NCBI RefSeq assembly: GCF_013376095.1
Contig: NZ_JAAMFN010000037.1
Coordinates: 1 to 37,775, forward strand
Source: Arthrobacter sp. SDTb3-6
GTDB taxonomy: Bacteria > Actinomycetota > Actinomycetes > Actinomycetales > Micrococcaceae
Direction: 5' to 3'
Length of the DNA: 37,775 bases
Made by a program: the position numbers and the translations under genes. This document shows, one piece after another, positions 1 to 8,526 of this stretch. How positions within the stretch are numbered: position 1 is the stretch's first letter; each line of letters begins with the position of its first letter. The notes below the pieces were generated by a model, which did not search any database, was not told where the DNA came from, and was given only the letters and a program-made list of their open reading frames with translations.

Positions 1-144
1 ATTCCGGACGGACGGGAAGGTGTGGATAACTTCCGGCAGTCAGGGTTCCGAATGCCTAGACTCGAACCACGGTGAGCAGGCAATGCCCGCGACGGCCATG
101 CCGTGAGGGACGTGGCGCCGGCGGGCCGATGGAAGGCGTGGGTC

Positions 145-1029
145 ATGGCCCGGCATGAATTGGTGGTTGCGGCGCGCCGGCGTGCCCGGACCGGGCCGCC
201 TGCCCGGCCTGCGCGGCCTGTGCGGCACGCAGGCCGCGGCCCGGGGGACGGGCCCGGCAGGACCACGGAGGGCGGGCTGCTGCGGGCTGCGGCGCTGCTG
301 CTGGTGCTGCTCACGGTGGCCGTAGGCGGCTGGCTCCATGCCGCCGGCCGGTGGCCGTTCGAGCCAGACGCGGGACCGCCGCCCACGGTCAGCACCCCGC
401 CGCCCGGCCTGGGCAGGCCGGTGCTGCGGCTGGGGCCGGCCACGGCCCTGGCCGTGCTGGACACGCTGCCGGTCAAGGGCCGCGCGGCCAAGACTACGTA
501 CAAGCGCAGCGAGTTCGGTGAGGCGTGGCTGGACGCCGACGCCAACGGCTGCGACACCCGCAACGACATCCTGCGCCGCGACCTGCACAAGGCCGCCTTT
601 GAAAGCGGCTCCCAGTGCGTGGTGGCCTCGGGCACCCTCGCGGAACCGTACACGGGCCGGACCGTCGACTTCCGGCGCGGCGCCGCCACGAGCGCCGCCG
701 TGCAAATCGACCACGTGGTGGCCCTGGGCAACGCGTGGGAAACGGGTGCGCAGCAGCTCACGCCCGTCCAGCGCCAGAGCCTGGCCAACGACCCCCTGAA
801 CCTGCTGGCCGCAGACGGGGAGGCCAACCAGGAAAAGTCGGACGGCGACGCCGCCACCTGGCTGCCGCCGGACAAGTCGTTCCGCTGCCGGTACGTGGCG
901 CGGCTGGTCTCGGTCAAGGCGGCCTACAGGCTCTGGGTCACGCCGGCGGAAAAGGCCGCCATGGTGCGCGTGCTGGGGGCCTGCCCCGGGCTGCCGTCGC
1001 TCCCGTCGGGCTACGCGGCGCACCCGTAG
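145..1029 (+). CDS. membrane-anchored HNH-family nuclease (DUF1524/GmrSD C-terminal type)
   Basis: A probable nuclease of the HNH/DUF1524 family that is common as a secreted or anchored protein in actinobacteria. The diagnostic segment is QIDHVVALGNAW, where Asp-His is the HNH metal and catalytic signature, followed by LANDPLNLLAADGEANQEKSD, which supplies the Asn and later polar residues. One hydrophobic segment (LLRAAALLLVLLTVAVGGWL) lies about 50 residues in, after a very basic, Pro/Arg-rich N-terminus, so the catalytic domain should face outwards. The ATG at 145 is preferred over the GTG at 103 because GGAAGG lies about 9 bases before it; the GTG has no visible ribosome site. The long basic N-terminus is unusual for an anchor, so the true start could lie further in. 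Substrate unknown; nutrient DNA degradation is a guess. Confidence 0.75.
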   Translation: MARHELVVAARRRARTGPPARPARPVRHAGRGPGDGPGRTTEGGLLRAAALLLVLLTVAVGGWLHAAGRWPFEPDAGPPPTVSTPPPGLGRPVLRLGPATALAVLDTLPVKGRAAKTTYKRSEFGEAWLDADANGCDTRNDILRRDLHKAAFESGSQCVVASGTLAEPYTGRTVDFRRGAATSAAVQIDHVVALGNAWETGAQQLTPVQRQSLANDPLNLLAADGEANQEKSDGDAATWLPPDKSFRCRYVARLVSVKAAYRLWVTPAEKAAMVRVLGACPGLPSLPSGYAAHP

Positions 1030-1107
1030 CGCACCCGCCGTGACACGCGGCAGGAAACAAAGTGGACGGTGATGGCCCGCCGTGGCAATCGGTGCAATGA
1101 TGCCCGT

Positions 1108-1296
1108 ATGAGCGAATCAGAATACAGCAACCCGATGCAGCTGGCCCAGGAGAACCTCGACGAGGCCAACCGGCAGCTGGCCCAGGCCAACGCCGATTTC
1201 AACGCCGGCAAGATCACCCAGAAGCGCCTTGACCAGCTCCACGAACTGCGTGACTTTGCCGCCGCGGACCTCACCCGCGTGCTGAAGGAAAACTAG
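1108..1296 (+). CDS. small hypothetical protein, 62 aa
   Basis: A short, highly charged protein beginning MSESEYSNPM. It is rich in Gln, Ala, Asn, Asp and Glu and looks wholly alpha-helical, with a helix-turn-helix hairpin suggested by AGKITQKRLDQL in the middle. It has no signal peptide or membrane segment and is probably cytoplasmic. No family was recognised. The ATG at 1108 is chosen because the residues before it read as non-coding; an in-frame GTG lies upstream at 1069. The gene converges on prfC, with only 20 bases between the two stop codons. Confidence 0.6.
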   Translation: MSESEYSNPMQLAQENLDEANRQLAQANADFNAGKITQKRLDQLHELRDFAAADLTRVLKEN

Positions 1297-1316
1297 GGCA
1301 GGGGGCCCGGCCGGGG

Positions 1317-2924
1317 CTACTCCCGGCTGGTGCCGATCTCGGCCAGCGGCAGGTCCGGGTGGTTCTTTTCCACGCGGCGCATGGCCCAGACATCGTTGAA
1401 CAGCGCCAGGAACTCCCCGTCGCTGCGCTCGAGCACCTCGGCCCCGTGGATGCCTGCCAGCACGGCCGTCGCGTCCGCCGTCGTCAGCCTGGCCAGGGAA
1501 TAGGGGAGGCGTTCCAGGCGCATGGGGGCATTGAAGTCGTGGTGCATGCGGTCCTCGACCACTTCAAACTGCATGGGGCCGACGGCGGCCAGCACCGGTG
1601 CCTGGTCCCCGCGCAGGTCCGAGCGCAGCACCTGGATGACGCCCTCGTGTTCCAGTTGCTCGATGCCGCGGCGGAACTGCTTGTACTTGCTGGGGTCCTT
1701 GGAGCGGGCCACCTGGAAGTGCTCGGGCGCGAACAGCGGGATCGCCGGGTACTCCACCGGCTCCTCCACGAACAGGCTGTCGCCCACGCGCAGGGCGGAG
1801 GCGTTGACGAGCCCGACGACGTCGCCCGGGAACGCGGTGTCAATAACCTCGCGCTCACGGCCGAACACCTGCTGGGCGTACTTGGTGGCGAACGACTTTC
1901 CGGTGCGCCCCTGCGTGACCACCATGCCGCGCTCAAACATGCCCGAGCAGACGCGGATGAAGGCGACGTGGTCGCGGTGCGCCTGGTTCATGCCGGCCTG
2001 GACCTTGAACACGAAGCCGGAGAACGGGGCCTCGACGGGCCGGGTGCCGCCGGTGACGTCGGGGCGCGGGGCGGCCGGGGGAGCATAGTCCACCAGCGTG
2101 TCCAGGACCTGCTTGACACCGAAGTTCAGTGCCGCCGAGGAGAACAGCAGCGGCGTGGCCCGGCCGGCGTAAAACGCCTCCAGGTCCAGGGGCGCGCCGG
2201 CATCCACCACGAGGGAGGCCTCGTCGATGGAGTCCTGCCACGCAGCGCCCTCGGACTCCGCCGCCTGTTCCGGCGTCAGGTATTCGGTCAGGGCAATCTG
2301 GGCCCCGGCGCTGTTGCGGGCAAACTTGGCAAACTCGTTGCGCTGGATGTCCCAGACGCCGCGGAAATCGCCGGCAATCCCGATGGCCCAGGTCAGCGGC
2401 ATGGGGGCCAGGCCGGTGCGTTCGGTGATCTCGTCCATGAGCTCCAGCGGGTCCAGGCCGGGGCGGTCCCACTTGTTGATGACCGTGATGATGGGCAGGT
2501 TCCGCTGGCGGCACACCTCGAACAGCTTCATGGTCTGCGTCTCCAGCCCCTTGCCCGCATCCACGAGCATCACGGCGCAGTCGACGGCGGCCAACACGCG
2601 GTAGGTGTCCTCGGAGAAGTCCGCGTGGCCCGGCGTGTCCAGGAGGTTGATGACGGTGTCCCGGTAGGAAAACTGCAGGGCCGCGGAGCTGATGGAGATG
2701 CCGCGGTCCTTTTCCATCTGCTGCCAGTCCGAGACGGTGTCGCGCCGGTTGGATTTGCCGTTTGTGGCGCCGGCGGTGCCAATGACCTTCGCGTGCAGCG
2801 CCAAGGCCTCGGTCAGCGTCGACTTTCCGGCATCCGGGTGCGAGATCACCGCAAAGGTGCGGCGCCGGCCCGCCTGGCCGGTAATTTCCGTGACGCGGGC
2901 GGGGGACTGGACCGGAGAGGACAC
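1317..2924 (-). CDS. prfC: peptide chain release factor 3 (RF3)
   Basis: A translational GTPase that recycles RF1 and RF2 from the ribosome after peptide release. The G domain is intact: P-loop SHPDAGKST at about residues 28-36, the RF3-type switch I region with DWQQMEKDRGISI, G3 DTPGH, and G4 NKWD. The beta-barrel and C-terminal RF3 domain follow, with FRGIEQLEHEGVIQV and VGPMQFEVVEDRM. The length of 535 aa from the GTG at 2924 fits the family (about 530). Upstream in-frame ATG options add a Pro/Ala-rich stretch that does not look conserved, so the GTG is preferred, although its ribosome site is weak (GAAAG). It is followed on the opposite strand by a small convergent gene. Confidence 0.95.
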   Translation of the reverse strand: MSSPVQSPARVTEITGQAGRRRTFAVISHPDAGKSTLTEALALHAKVIGTAGATNGKSNRRDTVSDWQQMEKDRGISISSAALQFSYRDTVINLLDTPGHADFSEDTYRVLAAVDCAVMLVDAGKGLETQTMKLFEVCRQRNLPIITVINKWDRPGLDPLELMDEITERTGLAPMPLTWAIGIAGDFRGVWDIQRNEFAKFARNSAGAQIALTEYLTPEQAAESEGAAWQDSIDEASLVVDAGAPLDLEAFYAGRATPLLFSSAALNFGVKQVLDTLVDYAPPAAPRPDVTGGTRPVEAPFSGFVFKVQAGMNQAHRDHVAFIRVCSGMFERGMVVTQGRTGKSFATKYAQQVFGREREVIDTAFPGDVVGLVNASALRVGDSLFVEEPVEYPAIPLFAPEHFQVARSKDPSKYKQFRRGIEQLEHEGVIQVLRSDLRGDQAPVLAAVGPMQFEVVEDRMHHDFNAPMRLERLPYSLARLTTADATAVLAGIHGAEVLERSDGEFLALFNDVWAMRRVEKNHPDLPLAEIGTSRE

Positions 2925-3079
2925 AAGACTACTTTCTGGGGATGCCGGATGTACTTTTGGCGCTGTCCGTCCCGGGTGCGTTCGCAGCCTTCCCGGCGCA
3001 GCGGGTGCGGGCGGCGGGGCGGGTGCCGCGGGGACGGACAAAGGCGCCAAATCCCAAGTTTACCGCAGCCCGGGTGCGG

Positions 3080-3937
3080 TTACGGGAGCTGCAGGCAGCC
3101 GTAGCCGACCTGCCAGGCGCCGCCGCCGGCGATGCGGTCCAGGACCAGCCGTTGCAGCGCCGTGGTGCGCGGAAGGGTGGGGAGCATGTCCATGCTGCGG
3201 GTGCGGAAGGTGAAGTAGACGGCGTCGGAAGGTTCGTCGCGGGGCGTGCCGTACGGGGTGAACAGGGCCGCGAAACGGAAGATGTTCGACCATGTGTCGA
3301 TGTGTTCGGACAGGTAGGGGTCCAGCAGCCAGGACTCGCAGTTGGCGTGCCGCACGGGCTGCGCCGGGAAGTGCCTGGCGAAGAAGGGGCGGGCGGCCGC
3401 CAGGCTTTCGGCGACCGGGCCGGTGCCGAGTCCGCCATCTTCGGGGATATGGACGCCCAGGACCCATTCGCCGCCGGCCGTGCCGGGGACGGGGACGGCG
3501 GGCTGGTGGATCAGGAACTGCAGCCGGCCCAGGGCAAAGAGCCGGCCGGCGAAGTGGTGGGTGAGCCACTGCCACGTGTCCATGCCGAAGCGGCCGTGGA
3601 CGCGGCGGTTGATGGCCAGGTTGCGCCCGAAGTCGGCCAGCGTGTCGCGGGTGACGGCGTCGGGAATGTCCAGTTCGGCATGCCAGGTGCGCAGCGCGGG
3701 CACAAAGCGGAGCATGCCCTCCAGCCAGTCGGCCTCGGTGACGGGCAGGTCCTGCGTGCCCAGTTCCGGCACCGGGGCGGACGGGCTGCCGAGGCTGGCG
3801 GAGAGGTGGTCCTGCACCACTGCGGCCGCGGGGCTGATCTCGCCGTCAAGGAGTTGCAGGCAGCCGTCCCGGTCCTCTTCCGCCACTGCGAGGTAGTCCA
3901 GGGACAGTTCTGTGCTCAGCGCGGTGTGCGGGATCAT
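3080..3937 (-). CDS. acyltransferase-like protein (NAT_N / GNAT_C domains)
   Basis: A 285-residue protein resembling the actinobacterial two-domain acyltransferases annotated as NAT_N plus GNAT_C (formerly DUF5596). Visible family-like segments are the WLEGMLRFVPALRTWHAEL region around residues 90-110, GMDTWQWLTHHFAGRLFALGRLQF in the middle, and the C-terminal YLSEHIDTWSNIFRFAALF and DAVYFTFRTRSMDML. There is no signal peptide. The acceptor substrate is unknown. The start is not firmly fixed: the ATG at 3937 has only a weak GGCAGG very close before it. The first 92 bases overlap the open tail of the decayed transporter gene upstream on the same strand, which suggests the transporter lost its own stop. 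Confidence 0.7.
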   Translation of the reverse strand: MIPHTALSTELSLDYLAVAEEDRDGCLQLLDGEISPAAAVVQDHLSASLGSPSAPVPELGTQDLPVTEADWLEGMLRFVPALRTWHAELDIPDAVTRDTLADFGRNLAINRRVHGRFGMDTWQWLTHHFAGRLFALGRLQFLIHQPAVPVPGTAGGEWVLGVHIPEDGGLGTGPVAESLAAARPFFARHFPAQPVRHANCESWLLDPYLSEHIDTWSNIFRFAALFTPYGTPRDEPSDAVYFTFRTRSMDMLPTLPRTTALQRLVLDRIAGGGAWQVGYGCLQLP

Positions 3938-5115
3938 CCTGCCAGTTTACCGACCCCCTGCCAGCCTTCGTCACAAACAGCGTGTCCGCCTGTTCCAGGG
4001 ACATGCCGTTGGTCTCGGGAACCTTGACCATGACAAAGAAGAACGACGCCGCCGCAAACAGCGCGTACAGGCCGTACGTCAACGGCAGGGAGGCGGAGGC
4101 CATGACAGGGAAGCTGAGGGTGATCAGGAAATTGGCGATCCACTGGGCCGCCGCCGCCAGGCCCAGGGCGCGGACCCGGATCCGTGAGGGGAAGATCTCG
4201 CCCAGCAGCACCCACACCAGCGGGCCCCACGACGCTCCGAAGCTGATGACGAACACAAGTAAAAGATGACGTTGATGCCGACAAACTGCTGCAGGACCGA
4301 GAGGATGATGCCGATCCAGGCCCACCGGCAGGAGGCCGAAGCGCCCGCCCCGCAGCGAACCCTTGCGGGCCGTGAGGGAGTCCTCCTTGACGGCGTCCTC
4401 GATGTCACGGATGTTCCTCCCGGCGTCCTCGTCGGGGGCAATGTCCAGGAAGACCTTCCTCGCCGCATCCTCCTTGCCCTGCAGGACCAGGAAACGCGGC
4501 GATTCGGGCAGCACGAAGGCAATCCAGCCGTAGGCGACGGCGGGAACGATGCCGGCCAGGAACATCCAGCGCCACGCCGGCAGGCCCAGCCACAGCACGT
4601 TGACGGCGCCGCCGGCACGGGTGGCGAACAGGGCATCGGAGAGCAGGTGGGCAAAAATTCCCACCGTGATGGCGAGCTGCTGCAGGGACGCCAGCCGGCC
4701 GCGGTGGCGGCGGGGCGAAATTTCGGAGATGTACGCCGGTGCGATGACGGAGGCGAGGCCGATCCCCAGGCCGCCGATGAGGCGCCAGAAGATCAGGTCC
4801 ACCACGTTGAACGCCAGGCCGGTGCCGATGGCGCTGGCAAAAAACAGCAGGGCGCCCAGCTTCATGGCCGGGATGCGGCCCTTCGCGTCGGCGATCCTGC
4901 CGGCAACGTAGGCGCCCGCGGCGCAGCCCAGAAGTGCGACGGCGATCGTGAAGCCCGTGAGTCCCCCACCCAGGTGGAACTGGCCGTGGATGGCGTCGAC
5001 GGCGCCGTTCACCACGGAGGAGTCGAAGCCGAACAGGAAGCCGCCCACGGCGCCGGCCACGGCCAGGCCCACGACCTTTTTGGGTGCTTTCGCCGGCGGC
5101 AGTTGTTTCGGTCAT
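3846..5115 (-). pseudogene. decayed sugar-porter family MFS transporter
   Basis: Remnant of a proton-coupled sugar symporter, recognisable by FLFGFDSSVVNGAV, GRIADAKGR, SEISPRRHRGRL, PESPRFL and WGPLVWVLLGEIFPSRIR. There are three lesions. The natural start (ATG 5113-5115, behind GGGGGAG) reads MTETTAAGESTQK and then leaves frame at a run of five A, as if one A had been inserted. Near 4320-4330 the frame shifts again, so WIGIILSVLQQFVGINVIFY lies in another frame. At about 4258 that helix joins directly to FVISFGASWGP. This deletes roughly 80-100 residues covering several membrane helices of the C-terminal half. The two inner changes cancel, leaving a deceptive long open frame of 408 codons. 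Its tail also runs past the expected C-terminus into the next gene. Almost certainly non-functional. Confidence 0.85.
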
Positions 5116-5284
5116 GGCTCCCCCTGGATCCGGGCCCGGGCAGGGCCGGCCGGATCGTGTGGTGTTCAAAGAATGTGGCGTACAAGGAATCCTGTAGGCC
5201 CCGTACTCCATGGCCGTCACGGGTCAGCGGAACCGGCGTAAAAATAGGCAGTACGCGACACTTCCCGCTTTGGCTTGGGGCGGG

Positions 5285-5857
5285 TCAGTGGCCGAAGGGG
5301 TCCGGGTCCACGCCGGGCATCCAGGTCAGGCCGGGGACCCCCCAGCCGCGTTCCTTGCGGGCGCGCTTGGCCTTGCGGGCATAGCGGTCATTGAGCCGGT
5401 CCACGTAAAGCCTGCCGTCCAGATGGTCATATTCGTGCTGCATGCAACGGGCAAACCAGCCGGTCGCCTCAAAGTCCAGGGGGGCGCCGTCGGCATCGAA
5501 GCCGCGCACCCGCACCCACTCGGCGCGCTTGAGCGGGAAGTCGATGCCGGGGACGGACAGGCAGCCTTCCACCTCCTCGTCCGGGTCCGGGGCCTTGCCG
5601 GAGATCTTCCCGACCGTGAGCGAGGGGTTCACCAGGACGCCCCGGTCCGGGACGCCGTCGTCGTTTTCCATCTGGTAGGTGAAGACACGCAGTCCCACGC
5701 CGATCTGCGGGGCGGCCAGGCCCACGCCGTGGGCGGCGTCCATGGTGTCGAACATGTCGGCCACGAGCGTCTTCAGCTCGCCGTCGAAGCTCTTGACCTC
5801 CTCCGCCCGGCGGTGCAGCACGGGCTCGCCCAGGATGGTGACGGGGTGGATGGTCAT
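5285..5857 (-). CDS. def: peptide deformylase
   Basis: Removes the N-formyl group from nascent polypeptides at the ribosome; a metal enzyme. All three signature motifs are intact: GVGLAAPQIG (residues 44-53), EGCLSVP (97-103, metal ligand Cys99) and HEYDH (141-145, two His ligands and catalytic Glu). The length of 190 aa is normal for the family. The ATG at 5857 has GAAGGAT six bases upstream. It lies downstream of tRNA-His on the same strand, but a rho-independent terminator between them means it must have its own promoter in the 40 or so bases before the gene, unless readthrough occurs. The C-terminal GVDPDPFGH tail is typical of actinobacterial deformylases. Confidence 0.97.
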   Translation of the reverse strand: MTIHPVTILGEPVLHRRAEEVKSFDGELKTLVADMFDTMDAAHGVGLAAPQIGVGLRVFTYQMENDDGVPDRGVLVNPSLTVGKISGKAPDPDEEVEGCLSVPGIDFPLKRAEWVRVRGFDADGAPLDFEATGWFARCMQHEYDHLDGRLYVDRLNDRYARKAKRARKERGWGVPGLTWMPGVDPDPFGH

Positions 5858-5902
5858 GGCGGATCCTTCTTGACGGGAAACGGGGGACGTAGGGAAATGA
5901 AA

Positions 5903-5930
5903 AACACCCCGATCGGATGACCGGGGTGTT
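5903..5930 (-). terminator. rho-independent terminator of tRNA-His
   Basis: A 9-bp perfect stem (AACACCCCG paired with CGGGGTGTT) with a 10-base loop. On the minus strand it is followed by TTTTTCATTT. It lies 25 bases past the encoded CCA end of tRNA-His and before def, so it should end the tRNA transcript. Confidence 0.85.
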
Positions 5931-5954
5931 CCGTGTTTCGCTGCCGAAACACCT

Positions 5955-6030
5955 TGGGGTGAGATACGGGGGTTGAACCCGCGACCTCCTGGACCACAAC
6001 CAGGCGCTCTGCCAACTGAGCTAATCCCAC
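5955..6030 (-). tRNA. tRNA-His (anticodon GTG)
   Basis: A complete cloverleaf reads on the minus strand. The acceptor GTGGGAT pairs with ATCTCAC, the D arm is in TAGCTCAGTTGGCAGAGC, the anticodon loop is TTGTGGT (GTG), and the T arm contains GGGTTGAACCCC. Discriminator C73 and an encoded CCA follow (3' end at 5955). The base just before the 5' end (6031) is G, giving the G-1:C73 identity pair that histidyl-tRNA synthetase needs. Confidence 0.97.
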
Positions 6031-6198
6031 CATGCGCAGCCGCCGAGCGGGCACACCCTGAGGGTGCATCCCGCGCTTTGGGCAACGACGATTAGTCTAC
6101 CCGGTCCCACGGGCGCCCATGACCAAAACCGGCCGATTTGGAAAAAATGTGGTCCAGATCCCATTTTTGGCGGACAACTTCCGCACGTTTACGGGGTT

Positions 6199-6801
6199 TT
6201 AGCCGGGGAACCTGGCCGCAATTTTCTTCGCCGTCTCCGAATCCGGGCCCGGCGCCGGCACAAAGACGGCCTCGCGGTAGTACTTGAGCTCGTTGATGCT
6301 GTCCTTGATGTCGCCCAGTGCGCGGTGGCCGCCGGTCTTCGCCGGGGACTGGAAGTAGGCGCGGGCATACCAGCGGCGCGCCAGCTCCTTGATCGTGGAG
6401 ACGTCGATGACCCGGTAGTGCAGGTGCTCCATCAGCTCGGGCATGTCCCGGGCCAGGAACAGCTTGTCGGTGCCGATCGAGTTGCCGGCCAGAGGGGCCT
6501 TGTTGGGCACCGGGACGTGCTCCTTGATGTAGGCCAGCACCCGCGCCTGCGCGTCTTCCATGGTGGTGCCGCCGGCCAGCTCGTCAATCAGCTTCGACGA
6601 GGTGTGCATGGCGCGCACAAAGTCGCCCATCTGGGCCAGGGCCTCATCGGAGGGCTTGATGACCACGTCCACGCCGTCGCCGAGAATGTTCAGCTCGGAG
6701 TCGGTCACCAGCGCGGCAACCTCGATCAGGGCGTCGTTGACGGCGTCCAGGCCGGTCATTTCGCAGTCGATCCACACAATGCGTTCATTAGTAATAGGCA
6801 C
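6199..6801 (-). CDS. orn: oligoribonuclease
   Basis: A DEDDh-family 3'-5' exonuclease that degrades RNA di- and oligonucleotides to mononucleotides, completing mRNA turnover. The catalytic residues are visible: DCEMTG near residue 12 (Exo I Asp and Glu), [11 protein letters not shown] (Exo II Asp) and [12 protein letters not shown] (Exo III His and Asp). The size of about 200 aa is normal. The start is taken as the GTG at 6801 (protein [17 protein letters not shown]), because the residues upstream are a translated tandem repeat and not conserved protein. The gene is transcribed towards tRNA-His and def. Confidence 0.95.
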   Translation of the reverse strand: MPITNERIVWIDCEMTGLDAVNDALIEVAALVTDSELNILGDGVDVVIKPSDEALAQMGDFVRAMHTSSKLIDELAGGTTMEDAQARVLAYIKEHVPVPNKAPLAGNSIGTDKLFLARDMPELMEHLHYRVIDVSTIKELARRWYARAYFQSPAKTGGHRALGDIKDSINELKYYREAVFVPAPGPDSETAKKIAARFPG

Positions 6802-6836
6802 CCGTCCAATGTACCGCGTCCTGTCCGGGCGCCCTT

Positions 6837-6892
6837 GGCATGGCGGGATTGGCACGGCGGGATTGGCATGGCGGGATTGGCATGGCCGGATC
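6837..6892. repeat. four-copy 14-bp tandem repeat
   Basis: Four head-to-tail 14-bp units of the form GGCATGGCGGGATT: copies 1 and 3 are identical, copy 2 differs at one base and copy 4 at two. The repeat lies in the 5' leader of orn and about 130 bases before the mannosyltransferase gene on the other strand. The period is not a multiple of three, which argues against coding. Confidence 0.9.
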
Positions 6893-7023
6893 GGCGCTGC
6901 CAACCAGGCTCCGCCTTTGCGGTGCTGCTGCCAATTTGGCGCTGATAAAATGAAGCCTTCCCCGCGCAGCGCGCGTGCGGAACCCCTTATCCCGCAGCAC
7001 CTTTCGATGGCCGGAGGCTTGGC

Positions 7024-8526
7024 ATGGCAACCTCCCACCGCGCCGACAGTTCCATCCGGCAGGCGGGGGTGCGTCCACGGACCGCCCTGCTGCAGGGCCT
7101 GGCCGGCTCGCTGCTGGTCCTGGCCGGATCCGTGGGCGTGGGCTGGATCGCCAACGGTTCGCCCATGGTGCGCAACCCCCTGGTCATCGCCCTGCGGACC
7201 GAAGGCGCCGGCGTGGTCGTGTCCACCGTCCTGCTGGTGGTCGGCGCCATGGTGCTGCTGCGCTCCTGGCTGCGGCTGGGCCAGCGGCTGGCCGGCTGGG
7301 GCCCGGGTGCGCTGCGGCAGGTGGTGCTGGCGGTGGTCCTGTGGGGCGCCCCGCTGCTTGCCGCCGTCCCCATCTTTTCGCGTGACGTGTACGCCTATGC
7401 GGGGCAGGGACGGCTCATGGCCGAGGGGCTGAATCCGTACACCACGGGCATTTCGGCCCTAAGCAACTGGTACATGCTGGGCGCGGACCCGTCCTGGGCG
7501 GAAAACCGGACGCCCTACGGGCCGCTGTTCCTGTGGCTGGCCCAGGGGGTGGTGGCCCTGACGGGTGCCCAGCCGGACCTGTCGGTGCTGCTGTTCCGGC
7601 TCCTGGCCTGCGTTGGCGTGGCCCTGTGCGTTGTCTACGTGCCCCGGCTGGCGGCGCTGCTCGGCAGGGGCGGCGCGCGCGCCCTGTGGCTCACGGCGGC
7701 CAATCCGCTGTTCCTGATCTCCTTCATTGCCAGCGCCCACAACGACGCCCTCATGGTGGGCCTGGCCGTGGCGGGCGTCTACTACGCGGCGGCACGCAGG
7801 CCGCTGCTGGCCATCGTGCTGGTCACGGCATCCATCGCCGTCAAGCCCATCACCCTCGTGCTGTTGCCGTTCATCGGCCTGCTGTGGGCGGGAAAGGAGG
7901 CCGGATGGGGCAGGAGGTTCCTGCTGTGGGCCGCCACCGCGCTGATTTCCGGCGCCTTGTTGTTCCTGGCGGGCCTGCCGGACGGGCTGGGCTTTGGGTG
8001 GACGTGGGCGCTGACCGACGGCACGCCGGGCTACACCGGCTATTCCCCGTCGGGCTTTGGCGGCCAGCTGGTGGAGCTCGCCGGCAATGCCGTGGGCCTG
8101 GACGGAGGCCTGGCCGCGGGCATCTTCCGCACCGGGCTGACCCTGGCCGGCATCGCCGTGGCCGGCTGGCTGGTGCTTTTTGGCGACCCGCAGAAGGTGG
8201 TGCGCCGGCTCGGGCTGGCGTTTGCCGCCGTGGTGCTCCTGGCGCCCATCATCCAGCCCTGGTATGTGCTGTGGTTCCTGCCGTTCCTGGCGGTGACGGG
8301 CATCCGGAACAACTGGCAGGTGAAGGCCGTCTACGTGGTGGTGGGCTTCTTCGTGGTGTTTGGCGCCCAGGACCAGGTGTTTGTCTGGAACTTCGTGGAC
8401 CTGCCCATCCCCGCCCACGCCCTGGCCTACTGGGTGGCCCTGGCGGCGGTGGTGTACCTGCTGCTGGTGGACGTGCACACACGCAAGCTGCTGTTCAACC
8501 GCCCGGCCGCGCCCCGCGAAGCTTAG
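7024..8526 (+). CDS. MptB-like alpha-1,6-mannosyltransferase (GT-C, polyprenol-phosphomannose dependent)
   Basis: A 500-aa multi-pass membrane protein with about a dozen hydrophobic helices, of the MptA/MptB type that extends the alpha-1,6-mannan backbone of lipomannan on the outer face of the membrane using polyprenyl-phosphate mannose. The GT-C catalytic loop is visible as [22 protein letters not shown] (around residues 118-139), followed by [13 protein letters not shown] and [14 protein letters not shown]. The start ATG has GGAGG six bases upstream. It is homologous to the second MptB-like gene at 11341 (shared [30 protein letters not shown]). Its TAG stop overlaps the stop of the convergent GT87 gene. 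Assignment to lipomannan synthesis follows the family; the exact linkage made is inferred. Confidence 0.88.
   Translation: MATSHRADSSIRQAGVRPRTALLQGLAGSLLVLAGSVGVGWIANGSPMVRNPLVIALRTEGAGVVVSTVLLVVGAMVLLRSWLRLGQRLAGWGPGALRQVVLAVVLWGAPLLAAVPIFSRDVYAYAGQGRLMAEGLNPYTTGISALSNWYMLGADPSWAENRTPYGPLFLWLAQGVVALTGAQPDLSVLLFRLLACVGVALCVVYVPRLAALLGRGGARALWLTAANPLFLISFIASAHNDALMVGLAVAGVYYAAARRPLLAIVLVTASIAVKPITLVLLPFIGLLWAGKEAGWGRRFLLWAATALISGALLFLAGLPDGLGFGWTWALTDGTPGYTGYSPSGFGGQLVELAGNAVGLDGGLAAGIFRTGLTLAGIAVAGWLVLFGDPQKVVRRLGLAFAAVVLLAPIIQPWYVLWFLPFLAVTGIRNNWQVKAVYVVVGFFVVFGAQDQVFVWNFVDLPIPAHALAYWVALAAVVYLLLVDVHTRKLLFNRPAAPREA

Noticed and set aside
21-29. A perfect DnaA box (TTATCCACA on the minus strand) at the window edge, possibly near an origin
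   Set aside because: Only one box is visible, with no AT-rich unwinding region and none of dnaA, dnaN, gyrB or parAB nearby. A single 9-mer can occur by chance.
7459-8478. Long reverse-strand open frame across the mannosyltransferase gene
   Set aside because: It is His/Gln/Arg-rich shadow coding, typical of the complement of high-GC genes, and lies wholly under an unmistakable membrane protein.
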